In this document: piece after piece, positions 26,514-36,009 of the stretch
Layout of the letters: every line of letters begins with the position of its first letter
How positions within the stretch are numbered: the first letter of the stretch is position 1
Assembly (NCBI RefSeq): GCF_001625655.1
Contig: NZ_AUYB01000106.1
Location: 1 to 64,000 of the forward strand
Length of the DNA: 64,000 nt
DNA from: Pseudoalteromonas luteoviolacea DSM 6061
GTDB taxonomy: Bacteria; Pseudomonadota; Gammaproteobacteria; Enterobacterales; Alteromonadaceae
Direction of reading: 5' to 3'
Notes under the pieces: model-generated
The model's input: only the letters and a program-made list of their open reading frames with translations
Told to the model about the DNA's origin: nothing
Databases searched by the model: none
Position numbers and translations under genes: made by a program

Positions 26514-27191
26514 CTATTCACTATTTACTCTGGTATGTTTTTTCTTCTCTATGACTAGTTCTATTATAGCGATATGTCTGTTCATTTTAGTCGCGAGTAT
26601 ATGGCTAAATGCGCCAAAAAAATACAATATAGGTATGGCATAAGCAATCGACAAAACCCAATCAAGTTCAATCTCATTAAGCTTATCCAGTGAAATCAAT
26701 AGGGCTAATACACCAGGTGCAAAACCAACTCGCTCTATTGAGCCAACTAATAATGCTGTGCGCTTTTCAAAAGCGGTTTTTTCAGCTTTTACCTCGAGCA
26801 AAGTAAATTCGAGATCGTCCAAACTCTTGGAGTGTAAAAAGCCCATATATTTCTTGTCAAAGCAGTCATTCATTTTTGCGTTGTTATACAGTACCGCCAA
26901 AGGGTTTTTTATACTGTCTTTAATTTCCTTTCTGCGAAGAAAAAACACAACTGCAGGATGAATGATGATGCCAATGTAGCCGAGCATCAGAAGTATTAAA
27001 GAGGTAAGCTTAAATGGCTCTAGCTGAGTCAGTTGCCATAAAAAAGCCACAATTATCGCGACAATGATGCTAGTTAGATAGGTAAAATATACCTTTATTT
27101 CAAATTGGTTAGGTAAATTTGAGTGTGTGTTGTGATTAATATTCTCTTTTCTGCTGAGGCCTTTCAATGCTCGGTATATAGAGTCAGACAT
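26514..27191 (-). CDS. Four-helix membrane protein of unknown function (225 aa)
   Basis: The frame opens at 27248, but AAGGAG six bases before ATG 27191 makes that the likely start. Hydrophobic segments lie at about 35-54 (TSIIVAIIVAFLWQL), 61-83 (LILLMLGYIGIIIHPAVVFFL), 150-170 (VGFAPGVLALLIS) and 180-202 (WVLSIAYAIPILYFFGAF). The two pairs are separated by a charged loop. Both ends are cytoplasmic and rich in Lys/Arg. No family is recognised and no operon partner is obvious; the glycosyltransferase gene ends 115 bases downstream on the window map but is transcribed first. Confidence 0.65.
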   Translation of the reverse strand: MSDSIYRALKGLSRKENINHNTHSNLPNQFEIKVYFTYLTSIIVAIIVAFLWQLTQLEPFKLTSLILLMLGYIGIIIHPAVVFFLRRKEIKDSIKNPLAVLYNNAKMNDCFDKKYMGFLHSKSLDDLEFTLLEVKAEKTAFEKRTALLVGSIERVGFAPGVLALLISLDKLNEIELDWVLSIAYAIPILYFFGAFSHILATKMNRHIAIIELVIEKKKHTRVNSE

Positions 27192-27305
27192 TTTCACTCC
27201 TTGATATGAAATAGCCCTCCTTAGCTCTCCAAATATTGTATCGGTCATGCTTCTAACCGAGCAGGCTTATTTGGGCATTTACATTATTGTAGCCCAAAAT
27301 TTCCG

Positions 27306-28433
27306 TTACAAAGCTTGAATGTATTGGGATAGAGCACGGGCCTGATGCTTTACGTTGTAATGTTTTTCAGCATACTTTCTTGCATTCTCCCCAAGCAAGT
27401 GTTGGTTGTAGGGGCCCAACTTCAAAAAAGCTAATAGCATATTCTTGAGCGCATCCACACTTCCTGGTGGGCACCTCATACCAGTACCTAGACTAGTTAG
27501 CTCATCACATGTAGTAATATTAGATGTCAATATGGGTAAGCTGCATGCCATTGCCTCTTTAATATAATTAATGTTTTGTACGTCAGGGATAGCATTGTCT
27601 GAATCATAAGGTGTGATCATGGCATTGTATTTAGGAAGGTTTTGCAAGAGCCATTTTCTTGATTTGTCACCTAAAAAGTGCACTCTTTGATTCAGTCGTA
27701 ATCTAATTAAGTCGTTAACTAGCTTTTTTTTAATAGGCCCCGAGCCGATGATGTCTAATTGAATTTCTGCTCTAGAGGGTAGTGCTGCTAAAGCTTTTAA
27801 CAAGTTTTCTAATCCAGCGCCTTCAACAATATTGCCCACAAATATTAGTTTAACTGAGCTTTTGTTCTTGATGGCTGTTTTGTATTGTGACAAATCTAGG
27901 CCACGTTTCAACACGAACGCGTTTTGTTCTTTACTTGGCTTATATTTTTCTAATTCGAGCAAAGACAGATTACATGTTTCAGAGATCCATTTAGACAACT
28001 TCCCCCTGCTACTCCCGTTGTAAAAATTGGAAATAGACGCGCCTACACAGGCGGCGCTAGCTAGGCTGACGGGGTACATGGTTTCTTTGAAACCGAAATG
28101 AATATGCTCGATGTTTAACGCTTTCAATACTTGAGCGAGTTTCAGCCCCTTTGTGACTAAAGTATACAAATTTCCAGCTTTATATTTATACCAAATCGAA
28201 AAGCATTTTAATAAACTGTTGAAGTTTATGGCAATACTAAATAGTCCGAGGACACCCTCTGGTTCTAAATATTTGATAGATACATTAGGTTTTAGGTTTC
28301 TAACATTTTTATATTTTACATGGCTGATAATTGTTACTTTATGCCCAACATCAGCCAGCGCATTTGCTTCGCTTATAAGAATTGCGACTTCTTGAAGGTC
28401 CTTACTGTCTGTATACATCGCGATGTGTTTCAT
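27306..28433 (-). CDS. Glycosyltransferase family 4 (GT-B fold)
   Basis: The 375-residue protein begins MKHIAMYTDSKDLQEVAIL, a GT4-type N-terminal Rossmann domain. It contains the C-terminal donor-binding block KLIFVGNIVEGAGLENLLKALA, the GSGPIKKKLVNDL segment and the retaining-enzyme motif EAMACSLPILTSN with its glutamate. It should transfer a sugar from a nucleotide-sugar to a lipid or polysaccharide intermediate on the cytoplasmic side of the membrane. It is isolated from other polysaccharide genes; neighbours are an unknown membrane protein and a GNAT protein. A stretch with GAGCTC lies just before the start codon. Confidence 0.88.
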   Translation of the reverse strand: MKHIAMYTDSKDLQEVAILISEANALADVGHKVTIISHVKYKNVRNLKPNVSIKYLEPEGVLGLFSIAINFNSLLKCFSIWYKYKAGNLYTLVTKGLKLAQVLKALNIEHIHFGFKETMYPVSLASAACVGASISNFYNGSSRGKLSKWISETCNLSLLELEKYKPSKEQNAFVLKRGLDLSQYKTAIKNKSSVKLIFVGNIVEGAGLENLLKALAALPSRAEIQLDIIGSGPIKKKLVNDLIRLRLNQRVHFLGDKSRKWLLQNLPKYNAMITPYDSDNAIPDVQNINYIKEAMACSLPILTSNITTCDELTSLGTGMRCPPGSVDALKNMLLAFLKLGPYNQHLLGENARKYAEKHYNVKHQARALSQYIQAL

Positions 28434-28606
28434 AAAAGTGAGCTCCTGTATTAACTACATTGAGCTACTCAAGAAATGTACCATTTTTCTTTTTTAAATT
28501 AATCAGAGGCTTACTTTAAGATTAAAGTCGTATTAGGGGCTGTATTGCACTTTGCAATGCATTTTAGTTTTTAAATTGATTAAAAGCAGATTGTAGCCAC
28601 ACATGG

Positions 28607-29065
28607 TTATCTTTTTGATTTTCTAGTATCTATCGCCATTGGGATAAACCTAATACCACAAAATTGATCTTCTGGCTCTGTAGCCGAAAAGCCCTGCTTT
28701 TTATAAAAGTGCTGAGCGTTAATTGAGGAGCGAAGCGAAATTTGCCTTGCGGAGGTTTGTGCTAACATTTTTTCTAGCAATATTTTTCCTAGTCCCTGTC
28801 CTTGAACTTCCTTAGCGACAAAAAGGTGGGTAATGTAGTTTTTCTCTCGTATGGCAGCAAAGCCCACAATAAGATTTCCTTCTACTGCGACAAATGTATC
28901 AAAGAGGACAGTATTTAATGTAGTTTCAATATCAGGAATTACTCTTCTCATATATTCTTGCTGTCCTGAACTGTCAAAATGTGGCAGTACATCTGCAACA
29001 GATACCTGAGAAACAAGCTTGGTTATTTGGTCGATGTCATTTTGGTTTGCCAGTCTAATATCCAT
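28607..29065 (-). CDS. GNAT-family N-acetyltransferase
   Basis: The 152-residue protein has the acetyl-CoA-binding signature LFVAKEVQGQGLGKILLEKML (about residues 79-99), covering the V-x-x-x-x-Q-G-x-G-x-G/K loop. Strand 4 carries IVGFAAIREKNYITHLF, and a typical C-terminal FYKKQGF is present. It transfers an acetyl group from acetyl-CoA to a small molecule or protein amine; the target is unknown. AAAAGGAAG precedes the start codon. It lies downstream of the sensor kinase operon on the same strand, 35 bases after the kinase stop, and could be a terminal read-through member. Confidence 0.92.
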   Translation of the reverse strand: MDIRLANQNDIDQITKLVSQVSVADVLPHFDSSGQQEYMRRVIPDIETTLNTVLFDTFVAVEGNLIVGFAAIREKNYITHLFVAKEVQGQGLGKILLEKMLAQTSARQISLRSSINAQHFYKKQGFSATEPEDQFCGIRFIPMAIDTRKSKR

Positions 29066-29100
29066 TTAACTTCCTTTTACTACGGTATAGCTATGATTAA

Positions 29101-30477
29101 TCAATACGGCTTGTCATAAAAATATATGTGAAACGTCGCTCCGCCAATGTCGTTCTTGCACTCTACATCGATCCGAGCATTGTGTGCAAGAACCACTTCA
29201 TTGACAATCGCAAGGCCTAGCCCACTTCCAGTTAAAGTTGATTGCTCTTTGCGCCAAAAGCGCTCAAAAAGTTTAACTCTATCTTCTTCATTGATACCTG
29301 GGCCTGAGTCTTTAACTGATATTCTGTCTTTTGCCACTTCTACAATAACCTGTGCGCCTTCCTCAGCATGTTTTAGCGCATTTTCTAGCAGGTTCTTAAG
29401 CATAATAATAAGTGCTGCTTGATCGCCAATAACTTCAGCGTCTTTATCCAACTCTTCGAGAGCCAGATCCTTTTTATAGGTTAACGTTAGTGGACCAAGC
29501 AGCATACAAACGTCTTTTGCTACGTCGGAGATATTGACCGGCTTGTGCAAATAACTGTTTTGATTTTGAGCACGGGATAGATCGAGCAATTGTTCAACGA
29601 CGCGCGTCATATAGTTGATGTCCCCCATTAACTCGCAACCTATTTTGTCTGGCAAATTGGCAAGTTCTAGACGGGTTCGCAGCACAGCTAGCGGTGTTTT
29701 TAATTCGTGAGCGGCGTTAGCGACAAATCGTTTTTGTTCGTTGAAACCTGTCTCAACTCGGTCCATTGCCTCATTGAGTGCGTTAACGAGCGGGAGCATT
29801 TCACTGGGCACGCCTGTTTCATCAAGCCGCCTGTCGAGCTGAGATGGCTCGATATTATCTAGTTGAGAAGCAACGTTATTGACAGGCTTCACCACGGCTT
29901 TAATCGAGATGTAGCCTACAAGAATAAAAATGAGAAACGCCGAAACCATGGTGAGTGTTAGCACTTGACCTAGCATGGGTAACACTGCTTCATTGGCTAG
30001 TTCACCAATCATATCATCGCGGGCAAGGTCAACGTATAGCACTGTACCATCAATGTCGGCGGTAAGACGATATCTATCAATTCCATTTAAGAAAGAGTAG
30101 CCCTGAGGCATGTCTTTAGGTAGTGCCAATAGCGCCGCAGATGTTGCTCTGTGCGGGTTTGAAGTGAGTAAAACTTCACCTGACACGCTGTCCGTTACTT
30201 TGAAAGCAAGGTTATTGAATAGTGCGTCATACCCCCACTTCTTTGCCATATTTGTCGCAGAATAGTTAAGCTTGCCTTGTTCGTCAAAATGTAAAGTGTC
30301 TGGGATATCCTCGGCCATTCCATGCATGCTTTTCTCAACGGCTATATTTGCAAAATTGATTGAGAATAAAAATAAGATACCCGCTATCAGTGCAAATACA
30401 CCGCAGCCTAAAAAGGTAAACAATGCGAATAGCTTACGCGCGAGGGAGTTTTTATTGGTGAGGCTAGCATTGTTCAT
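29101..30477 (-). CDS. Sensor histidine kinase of the QseC/PmrB type
   Basis: An N-terminal membrane helix (about 17-38), a periplasmic sensor of about 125 residues and a second helix (about 165-190) lead to a HAMP segment (VKPVNNVASQLDNIEP). The dimerisation domain follows with phospho-acceptor H257 in FVANAAHELKTPLAVL. The ATPase domain shows an N-box (LIIMLKNLLENALKHA), SVKDSGPGI and GSGLGLAIV. It is the last gene of a five-gene minus-strand operon with its regulator, an RND pump, an adaptor and a MipA-like protein. Its ATG overlaps the regulator stop by four bases. It should sense an envelope or drug signal and phosphorylate the adjacent regulator. Confidence 0.94.
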   Translation of the reverse strand: MNNASLTNKNSLARKLFALFTFLGCGVFALIAGILFLFSINFANIAVEKSMHGMAEDIPDTLHFDEQGKLNYSATNMAKKWGYDALFNNLAFKVTDSVSGEVLLTSNPHRATSAALLALPKDMPQGYSFLNGIDRYRLTADIDGTVLYVDLARDDMIGELANEAVLPMLGQVLTLTMVSAFLIFILVGYISIKAVVKPVNNVASQLDNIEPSQLDRRLDETGVPSEMLPLVNALNEAMDRVETGFNEQKRFVANAAHELKTPLAVLRTRLELANLPDKIGCELMGDINYMTRVVEQLLDLSRAQNQNSYLHKPVNISDVAKDVCMLLGPLTLTYKKDLALEELDKDAEVIGDQAALIIMLKNLLENALKHAEEGAQVIVEVAKDRISVKDSGPGINEEDRVKLFERFWRKEQSTLTGSGLGLAIVNEVVLAHNARIDVECKNDIGGATFHIYFYDKPY

Positions 30478-31139
30478 GACAAAATATACCCTATCCCACG
30501 AATTGTTTTAATCTCAGTATTGGCGCCTGCTTGCTCTAACTTTTTTCGGATCCTATGCATCGCAACTTGTATTGCGTTGTCGGTAACTTCAAAGCCCAAT
30601 GCGTAAATTGCGTCATAGATAGCTTCTTTGCTTACAGTTAAGCTTGCGTGTCTTATCATGTACTCTAAAATCGCGACTTCTGTTTTACCCATATTGATAT
30701 TTTCGTCGTCCACTAGCACACGACGAGATTTTGTATCCAGTGCGATATTACCGCGAGAGAGTAAGTTGCCAGAATACTCAACCGGACGTCTTAAAATTGC
30801 TCTTAATCGTGCTTTTAATTCCTCTATCGCAAAGGGTTTATTAAGGTAATCATCTGCACCCAAATCCAACCCTTTGATTCTATCTTCTACGCCCCCGCGA
30901 GCTGTCAAAATTAATATTGGGATCGGGTTATCTTTTGCTCTTAATGCTCTAATGATGTCAATACCATCAATATCCGGTAACCCTAAATCGAGTATCATTG
31001 CATCGTATTGCCACCCTTCTAGTAATGTTTGCATTTGCTGAGCACTGTGAGCAATATCAGCCGCATGGCCGTCTTGTAAAATCGCTTGTTGAATGAATTG
31101 TGCAAGTTGATTGTTATCTTCAGTGATTAAAATACGCAT
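30474..31139 (-). CDS. OmpR-family response regulator
   Basis: The 221-residue protein has an N-terminal receiver with phospho-acceptor D51 in MILDLGLPDIDG and LNKPFAIEEL, and a C-terminal winged-helix DNA-binding domain ending IKTIRGIGYILS. This is the QseB/PmrA arrangement. It sits 17 bases after the RND gene and overlaps the kinase gene downstream. It probably autoregulates the whole operon, because a TTACAA-GG-TTGTAA inverted repeat lies 85 bases ahead of the first gene. Whether this regulator or the CusR-like one at 42841 binds that site is open. Confidence 0.95.
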   Translation of the reverse strand: MRILITEDNNQLAQFIQQAILQDGHAADIAHSAQQMQTLLEGWQYDAMILDLGLPDIDGIDIIRALRAKDNPIPILILTARGGVEDRIKGLDLGADDYLNKPFAIEELKARLRAILRRPVEYSGNLLSRGNIALDTKSRRVLVDDENINMGKTEVAILEYMIRHASLTVSKEAIYDAIYALGFEVTDNAIQVAMHRIRKKLEQAGANTEIKTIRGIGYILS

Positions 31140-31156
31140 AAACTCTTGCTATCCTT

Positions 31157-34100
31157 TTATTTATTGCACTCATTAATTCGTTGCTCGTACCGATTTGGAT
31201 CAATTAACCAGTTCATCCACACAGGCAAAACGATGAGCATTAGCAATGTTGAAGTGATCAAACCACCAATCACGGCCCAAGCTAAGGGTGGCCAAAGCGG
31301 GCTTTGGGACGATGTCAGTGGTAACATGCCAACTATGGTGGTTACTGTAGTGAGTAAAATCGCTCTCAAACGCGTTTTCAGCGCATATTGAATCGCGGTT
31401 TCTTTCAGCTTGCCCTTCTTGATTTCTTCAACGGCGCTGTCTATCAATAAAATAGCGGTATTAACAACTATTCCTGTCAAAGCCAACACTCCCAGTAATG
31501 ACATAAAGCCAAAAGGGACGCCGACTACAGCTAACATTGCAGGAGCGCCTAGTGCGCCTAAAGGTAGACTAAGCATCACCAATACTGTCAGGCGATACGA
31601 ATTGAATTGCAATATCAAAGCGATAAATAACAGAATTAAACCTGATGGCAATGCAAGTAACAGCGCACCGTTGGCCTCTTGCGATTCCTCAAACTCTCCG
31701 CCTAACTTTAGTATAACGTTGTTTTCGCTGGCAATCTTGTCAAGTTCTGGCAATAATGACAACAATATTGCTTCTTCGTCATGGTCTGCTTTTACATCCG
31801 CTAAAATCCTAATTTCTGTTCTACCGTTTCGTCTTGTTTCTACTCCTTTCATCCCCACCAGTTCACTTTGAGCAACAAACGACAGCGGGATGAACTCATC
31901 ATTCCCATTGATAACCTCTAATGATAAAAGCTGCTCCATGTCTTGTGATGACTCTGTATCCTGCACAAGTAGCGCCATAGGTTCAGCTTTATATTGCAGC
32001 GTACTTGCATGAAGCCCCTTTCCTTGCCAAGAGACATAATCACTGAGCTGTTTTTTATTCACGTTTGCCATTTTCAAAGCTTGCTCATTTATGTTTAGTC
32101 TCAGTTGCGGTACTCCATAACTGTATGCGCGTCTGACATTTTGTGTTTGACCCTGTGAATTTAATACAGTAAACATTTTCTCCGCGGCACTGTACATGTT
32201 GCTAAGGTCGTTGCCGATGACTCTGAGCTCAATTGGGCTTTCAATCGGTGGACCTTGGCCAAGCTCCCTTGCAGTTACCAAGATGTTTGGATATTTATTG
32301 CCAAGCTGGCTGTTCATTTGAGCTACGAGAGCGGACATATCTGTGTGTTCTTCGGTTTCAAATACTACTCTTGCAACATTACTTTCTCCCGGTTGTTGAA
32401 CTAAATTGTAATAAAAACGGGGTCCAGAAGAACCACTAAAAGAAAAAGTGCGTGTCACACCAACGAATGCAGCTAAGGTATCGGCTACCTCTTTTGTGAC
32501 TGTAGAAGTCTGCGCTATGTCGCTACCATAAGGTAACTGAATATCAACATATGCCTGGTTGCGACTGGTTTTTGGAAAAAACTCGCCACTCTGTTTCGGG
32601 ATGAAAAGTGTCGCAACGCAAGCAATTAAAAAGAGTGAAGTAACAGTTTTTGGTCTTGAAAGTGTGAATTCTGTGAGTTGTTGACCCCATTTACTCAATT
32701 TAGTTTCGTCAGGAGAGTTCATAGAGTTATGCGTAAACGACAACTTGGCCAAGACGGGAACCAAGGTTAACGCAATAAGATAACTAAAACTAATACACAG
32801 AATCACTAAAACAGGAATGGAAGCAATAAAGTCAGCAACACTGCCTGTCGCTAACAACATAGGCAGAAAGGCCGCAATAGTTGTAATTGTCGCCGTAGCC
32901 AGAGGTTTGTACAGCCCCTTTACAGCGTTTTTACAAGCGGAGAATTTGGTTTGTCCTTGCTCGACCAATTGTAAAATCTTTTCTGCCATGACAATGCTGT
33001 TGTCTACCATTAATCCCAGTGACAGTACTAATCCCGCGATGGTCATTTGATGGAAGACCCCTTCACCTGCTGTGAACACGCCAAGAGCACTGAGCGCAAT
33101 TGCCGGGATTGACAGCACGACAACGATTGCTGTTCGTATAGACATCATTAGCATTAAAATTATAGCAACTCCCAAGCAACCAGTTGCAAGAGACATCAAT
33201 AACCCTGACTTGCGTTGTTCAGTCCATTTTGGCTGAAACAAAATTATTTCAGCAGGCGAAGACACATGTTGCTTGTTAAATTGTGCCACAGTATCCAAAA
33301 TTTTATCACCAACGTCTGTAACTCTTACAGAATTAGCTGGTAATGAAATCGAAAGCCCTACTACCCGCTCACCATTAATTAAAAATTGCTCTTCAGCCGC
33401 TGGATTTGTCCTGTAATACACATCTGCGATGCTTGATAGAGGTGTTGAGCTTTGGTCATCAAGTGCTATCTGAATGTCTTTTATTTTGTCTATGCTATCT
33501 ATTTTTCCAATCGGGCTGATGTGTGTGGATAACCCATTTGATCGCAATGTCGTTGCGCTACCGTCTGGATTAGCGAATAACTCCGCGATTTCAGAAGGTG
33601 AGATACCAGTATCCCTAAGGGTACTAAGTTTGTAATCGATCACCACTTGCTCTTGTGGATCTCCAACGAGATTAACAGACCTGATTTCAGAAATTTGTTC
33701 TAGTTCAGTCCGCAACTTAAGCGCAAGCGCCCTTTTTTCGTTTAACGTAAAAGGATGAGTGATGGCGATTACAATGCCTTGTGTATCTTGCGCACGATCT
33801 TCGATGTGGGCGCTTATAGGCGTTATATCTCCTTGCAATGCCGATATGTCATTTTTGATACGATGCCAAACAGTATCGGTATTATAAACTTGTTCGTTAA
33901 GCTCGATGTCTACCGTAGCAGACCCGTTTTTTATTCTTGCTTGAAAGGTACTTACTTCGTCAATTTTGCTCAGCACGCGCTCAATGGGTATAACCGCCTT
34001 ATCCTTGATTTGGTCAATTGTCATGCCATTTGCATTAAGAGCTATAAAGCCATTTCTATAGGGGAATTGAGGGTCTTCTTGTTCACTTGCACTAAACCAA

Positions 34101-34195
34101 CCAGCGATGCCTACAAATACTAGTATGCAGGTGAGCCCTAAAATTAGCCTTGGATTTTGATACCAAGGCTCCTTAATATCAAAAGAACTACTCAT
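31157..34195 (-). CDS. RND-family efflux permease (AcrB/HAE-type)
   Basis: Inner-membrane trimeric proton-driven pump of 1012 residues, a normal length, with twelve helices in two halves and two large periplasmic loops. TM4 reads LGLMVDNSIVMAEK, with Asp-Asn in place of the Asp-Asp of AcrB, as in many environmental RND pumps. The second half has LALTGIVVNTAILLID. With the adaptor encoded upstream it should expel drugs, dyes or lipids. It overlaps the adaptor gene by eight bases. No outer-membrane TolC gene is in the operon, so it must use a chromosomal TolC elsewhere or the MipA-like protein has an auxiliary role. Confidence 0.95.
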   Translation of the reverse strand: MSSSFDIKEPWYQNPRLILGLTCILVFVGIAGWFSASEQEDPQFPYRNGFIALNANGMTIDQIKDKAVIPIERVLSKIDEVSTFQARIKNGSATVDIELNEQVYNTDTVWHRIKNDISALQGDITPISAHIEDRAQDTQGIVIAITHPFTLNEKRALALKLRTELEQISEIRSVNLVGDPQEQVVIDYKLSTLRDTGISPSEIAELFANPDGSATTLRSNGLSTHISPIGKIDSIDKIKDIQIALDDQSSTPLSSIADVYYRTNPAAEEQFLINGERVVGLSISLPANSVRVTDVGDKILDTVAQFNKQHVSSPAEIILFQPKWTEQRKSGLLMSLATGCLGVAIILMLMMSIRTAIVVVLSIPAIALSALGVFTAGEGVFHQMTIAGLVLSLGLMVDNSIVMAEKILQLVEQGQTKFSACKNAVKGLYKPLATATITTIAAFLPMLLATGSVADFIASIPVLVILCISFSYLIALTLVPVLAKLSFTHNSMNSPDETKLSKWGQQLTEFTLSRPKTVTSLFLIACVATLFIPKQSGEFFPKTSRNQAYVDIQLPYGSDIAQTSTVTKEVADTLAAFVGVTRTFSFSGSSGPRFYYNLVQQPGESNVARVVFETEEHTDMSALVAQMNSQLGNKYPNILVTARELGQGPPIESPIELRVIGNDLSNMYSAAEKMFTVLNSQGQTQNVRRAYSYGVPQLRLNINEQALKMANVNKKQLSDYVSWQGKGLHASTLQYKAEPMALLVQDTESSQDMEQLLSLEVINGNDEFIPLSFVAQSELVGMKGVETRRNGRTEIRILADVKADHDEEAILLSLLPELDKIASENNVILKLGGEFEESQEANGALLLALPSGLILLFIALILQFNSYRLTVLVMLSLPLGALGAPAMLAVVGVPFGFMSLLGVLALTGIVVNTAILLIDSAVEEIKKGKLKETAIQYALKTRLRAILLTTVTTIVGMLPLTSSQSPLWPPLAWAVIGGLITSTLLMLIVLPVWMNWLIDPNRYEQRINECNK

Positions 34196-35276
34196 ATTCT
34201 CTCTCTTTGGCGGTCATAAGGTTCAAATCAATAGTTGGCTCAGGTGCTGTGCTGAAAGGGATGTTATTGAGTTTGCGTGGAGCACTCACTAGTAGCTTAT
34301 CTTGGCGCGATGCCAAAAGATCGACAGCGTACTGCTGATAAGTGTTATCTAGTAAATAACCTTGCCCCTCATTGGTAAATCTGACAGCCGCTGAATCTAT
34401 GGCATAGACAGGCTTTTGGGTTAGTGGCATTCTAAGTTGTGCTGTTAACCCAAGCAGCTCAGACTGGCCTTTTTCAAGCTCTATGGTGACAGAAAACAAA
34501 GATGGGCCAGCCACTTGAGGCAGTGCTTTTTCGCTAACGGTTCCCTGATACTTTCGCTTTAAAGAGCGAACAAATATTTCAACACGATTACCAACCTGCA
34601 ACTTGACCGCATCTTGCTCGGGTACAGAAAATACTACTTTTTCTCCACCAGCTTGCTCTAATCTTAATATCGGCTCACTAGCTGCGACAAAAAGTCCTTT
34701 TCTTGCGTATAGCTTGGCGACTAACCCATCTTCTGGTGCGTAGATAGAAATGTCTTGTAAATCATTCTTGGCTTGAATTAGCTGTGCTTGAGCTTGTTGT
34801 ACATTTTCTTTTGCAATGCGAGCATCTCTTTGGGCTTTCTCTAGCATGGCGATGGGCGTAAGATTCTGAACGTATAAATTAGCGACACGTTTGCTCTCTG
34901 TCTCAGCTTCTACTGACGCTGCGATTGCAGCGTTCAGTTTGGCGCTAGCCTGTGACACAATAGCGTCTAAAGAAGGTGAATATAAGTTAGCAAGTAACTG
35001 TCCCTTTTTTACTGTCTGCCCTTCTTTAACGTACATACTTGCAACACGGCCATTGTTGAAACTTGCCATATCATAGCCATTGATACTCTGAATCTTGCCG
35101 TAAAAAACCTTGCTTGGTGCAGGCACTGTTTTGGCGTATGTCACTGGTCGGGGTTTATCCACTGCATGTTTTTGCGGGGATATATCAGTTTTATCCTCAC
35201 AGCCAAGAACAAGTCCCGTCATAAGCACAAAGAAGAATGTTTTGCCTAGGCTCAGGTGGTATTTGTTAGAAGACAT
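34188..35276 (-). CDS. RND membrane-fusion (adaptor) lipoprotein
   Basis: The HlyD/AcrA-type periplasmic adaptor has a lipoprotein signal (LVLGC). Its first lipoyl half reads GRVASMYVKEGQTVKKGQLLANLYSP, and a helical hairpin (about residues 105-170) is rich in Ala, Gln and Lys. The second lipoyl half reads IYAPEDGLVAKLYARKGLFV, with a C-terminal beta-barrel. The frame allows ATG at 35282, but ATG 35276 has GGGG seven bases upstream and is preferred. Both overlap the end of the mipA-like gene, and its own end overlaps the pump gene. It links the pump to an outer-membrane channel. Confidence 0.93.
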   Translation of the reverse strand: MSSNKYHLSLGKTFFFVLMTGLVLGCEDKTDISPQKHAVDKPRPVTYAKTVPAPSKVFYGKIQSINGYDMASFNNGRVASMYVKEGQTVKKGQLLANLYSPSLDAIVSQASAKLNAAIAASVEAETESKRVANLYVQNLTPIAMLEKAQRDARIAKENVQQAQAQLIQAKNDLQDISIYAPEDGLVAKLYARKGLFVAASEPILRLEQAGGEKVVFSVPEQDAVKLQVGNRVEIFVRSLKRKYQGTVSEKALPQVAGPSLFSVTIELEKGQSELLGLTAQLRMPLTQKPVYAIDSAAVRFTNEGQGYLLDNTYQQYAVDLLASRQDKLLVSAPRKLNNIPFSTAPEPTIDLNLMTAKEREYE

Positions 35277-36009
35277 AAACATACCCCAATAGAATTTGGA
35301 AGGTCCCCGACTTGTCTACAAGCGGTGAATCTTTGATTGTGCTGTCAAATGAGGTGTAGCTTGCATCTGCTTTAATCATGTGGTTTTTGCCAAAGAACCA
35401 GTCGCTTTGAACACCAATTTCAAAGTTCGTCGCGCTGTCAACTTGATAAAATGAACGGTCTGCTGTTGCCTCGGAAGCCTTTACGCCATAATAATAATTA
35501 GCCAGATCTTCACTAGAGAAACTAGCAGCGATATACGGGACGATACGGCCTTTCTCTACTCTTAGCGGGATACCATATGAAAGAGTTGCTTCGTAACCGT
35601 CGTGAGTGTTTGATACATCTTGGGTATACTTGATCCCAAACTCACCAAAATCGGTATCTATTTCGGCCTCGAGGCCAAAATCAAAGCTCATATCCCGATC
35701 TTCCATTCCTTGAAAAACATCACTGTCATCCTGTTCATAGCCATCGAGTCGAAGCATACCAGTAGCGGCAAATTCAAAGCGCTCAGTTTTGAAAAAGGTG
35801 TAAGAAGCATAAGGGCCCAAAAGTCTAAAATCACCATATTCAATAGCTATTGCGGGCACAAATTGGGTTTCACTGCCTACATCTTTGTAACCTTCGTCTT
35901 GTGTGATTAACGCGCCACCGAGCCCAAATTTCAACTCGTCTTGTTCAGGTTCCGCGGCCACAGTGCAAAATGTTAGAATTGAAGCCAGCGCGATGATTGA
36001 TTGTCTCAT
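35266..36009 (-). CDS. MipA/OmpV-family outer-membrane protein
   Basis: Signal peptide (ending TVAAEPEQ) plus a 12-strand-like barrel with repeated aromatic-alternating strands. The typical start is FGLGGALITQDEGYKDVG with FVPAIAIEYGDFRLLGP, and the C-terminus ends in an aromatic residue (VYVF), as needed for outer-membrane insertion. MipA was described as a scaffolding partner of murein hydrolases. OmpV-like members are also induced by envelope stress and often precede RND or two-component genes. Here it is the first gene of the RND/two-component operon and overlaps the next gene by about 11-17 bases. An inverted repeat TTACAA-N2-TTGTAA lies upstream. Confidence 0.92.
   Translation of the reverse strand: MRQSIIALASILTFCTVAAEPEQDELKFGLGGALITQDEGYKDVGSETQFVPAIAIEYGDFRLLGPYASYTFFKTERFEFAATGMLRLDGYEQDDSDVFQGMEDRDMSFDFGLEAEIDTDFGEFGIKYTQDVSNTHDGYEATLSYGIPLRVEKGRIVPYIAASFSSEDLANYYYGVKASEATADRSFYQVDSATNFEIGVQSDWFFGKNHMIKADASYTSFDSTIKDSPLVDKSGTFQILLGYVYVF

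Noticed and set aside
31410..31871. 153-codon plus-strand frame inside the RND pump gene
   Set aside because: Antisense shadow; Ser/Ala/Pro-rich with no start signal.
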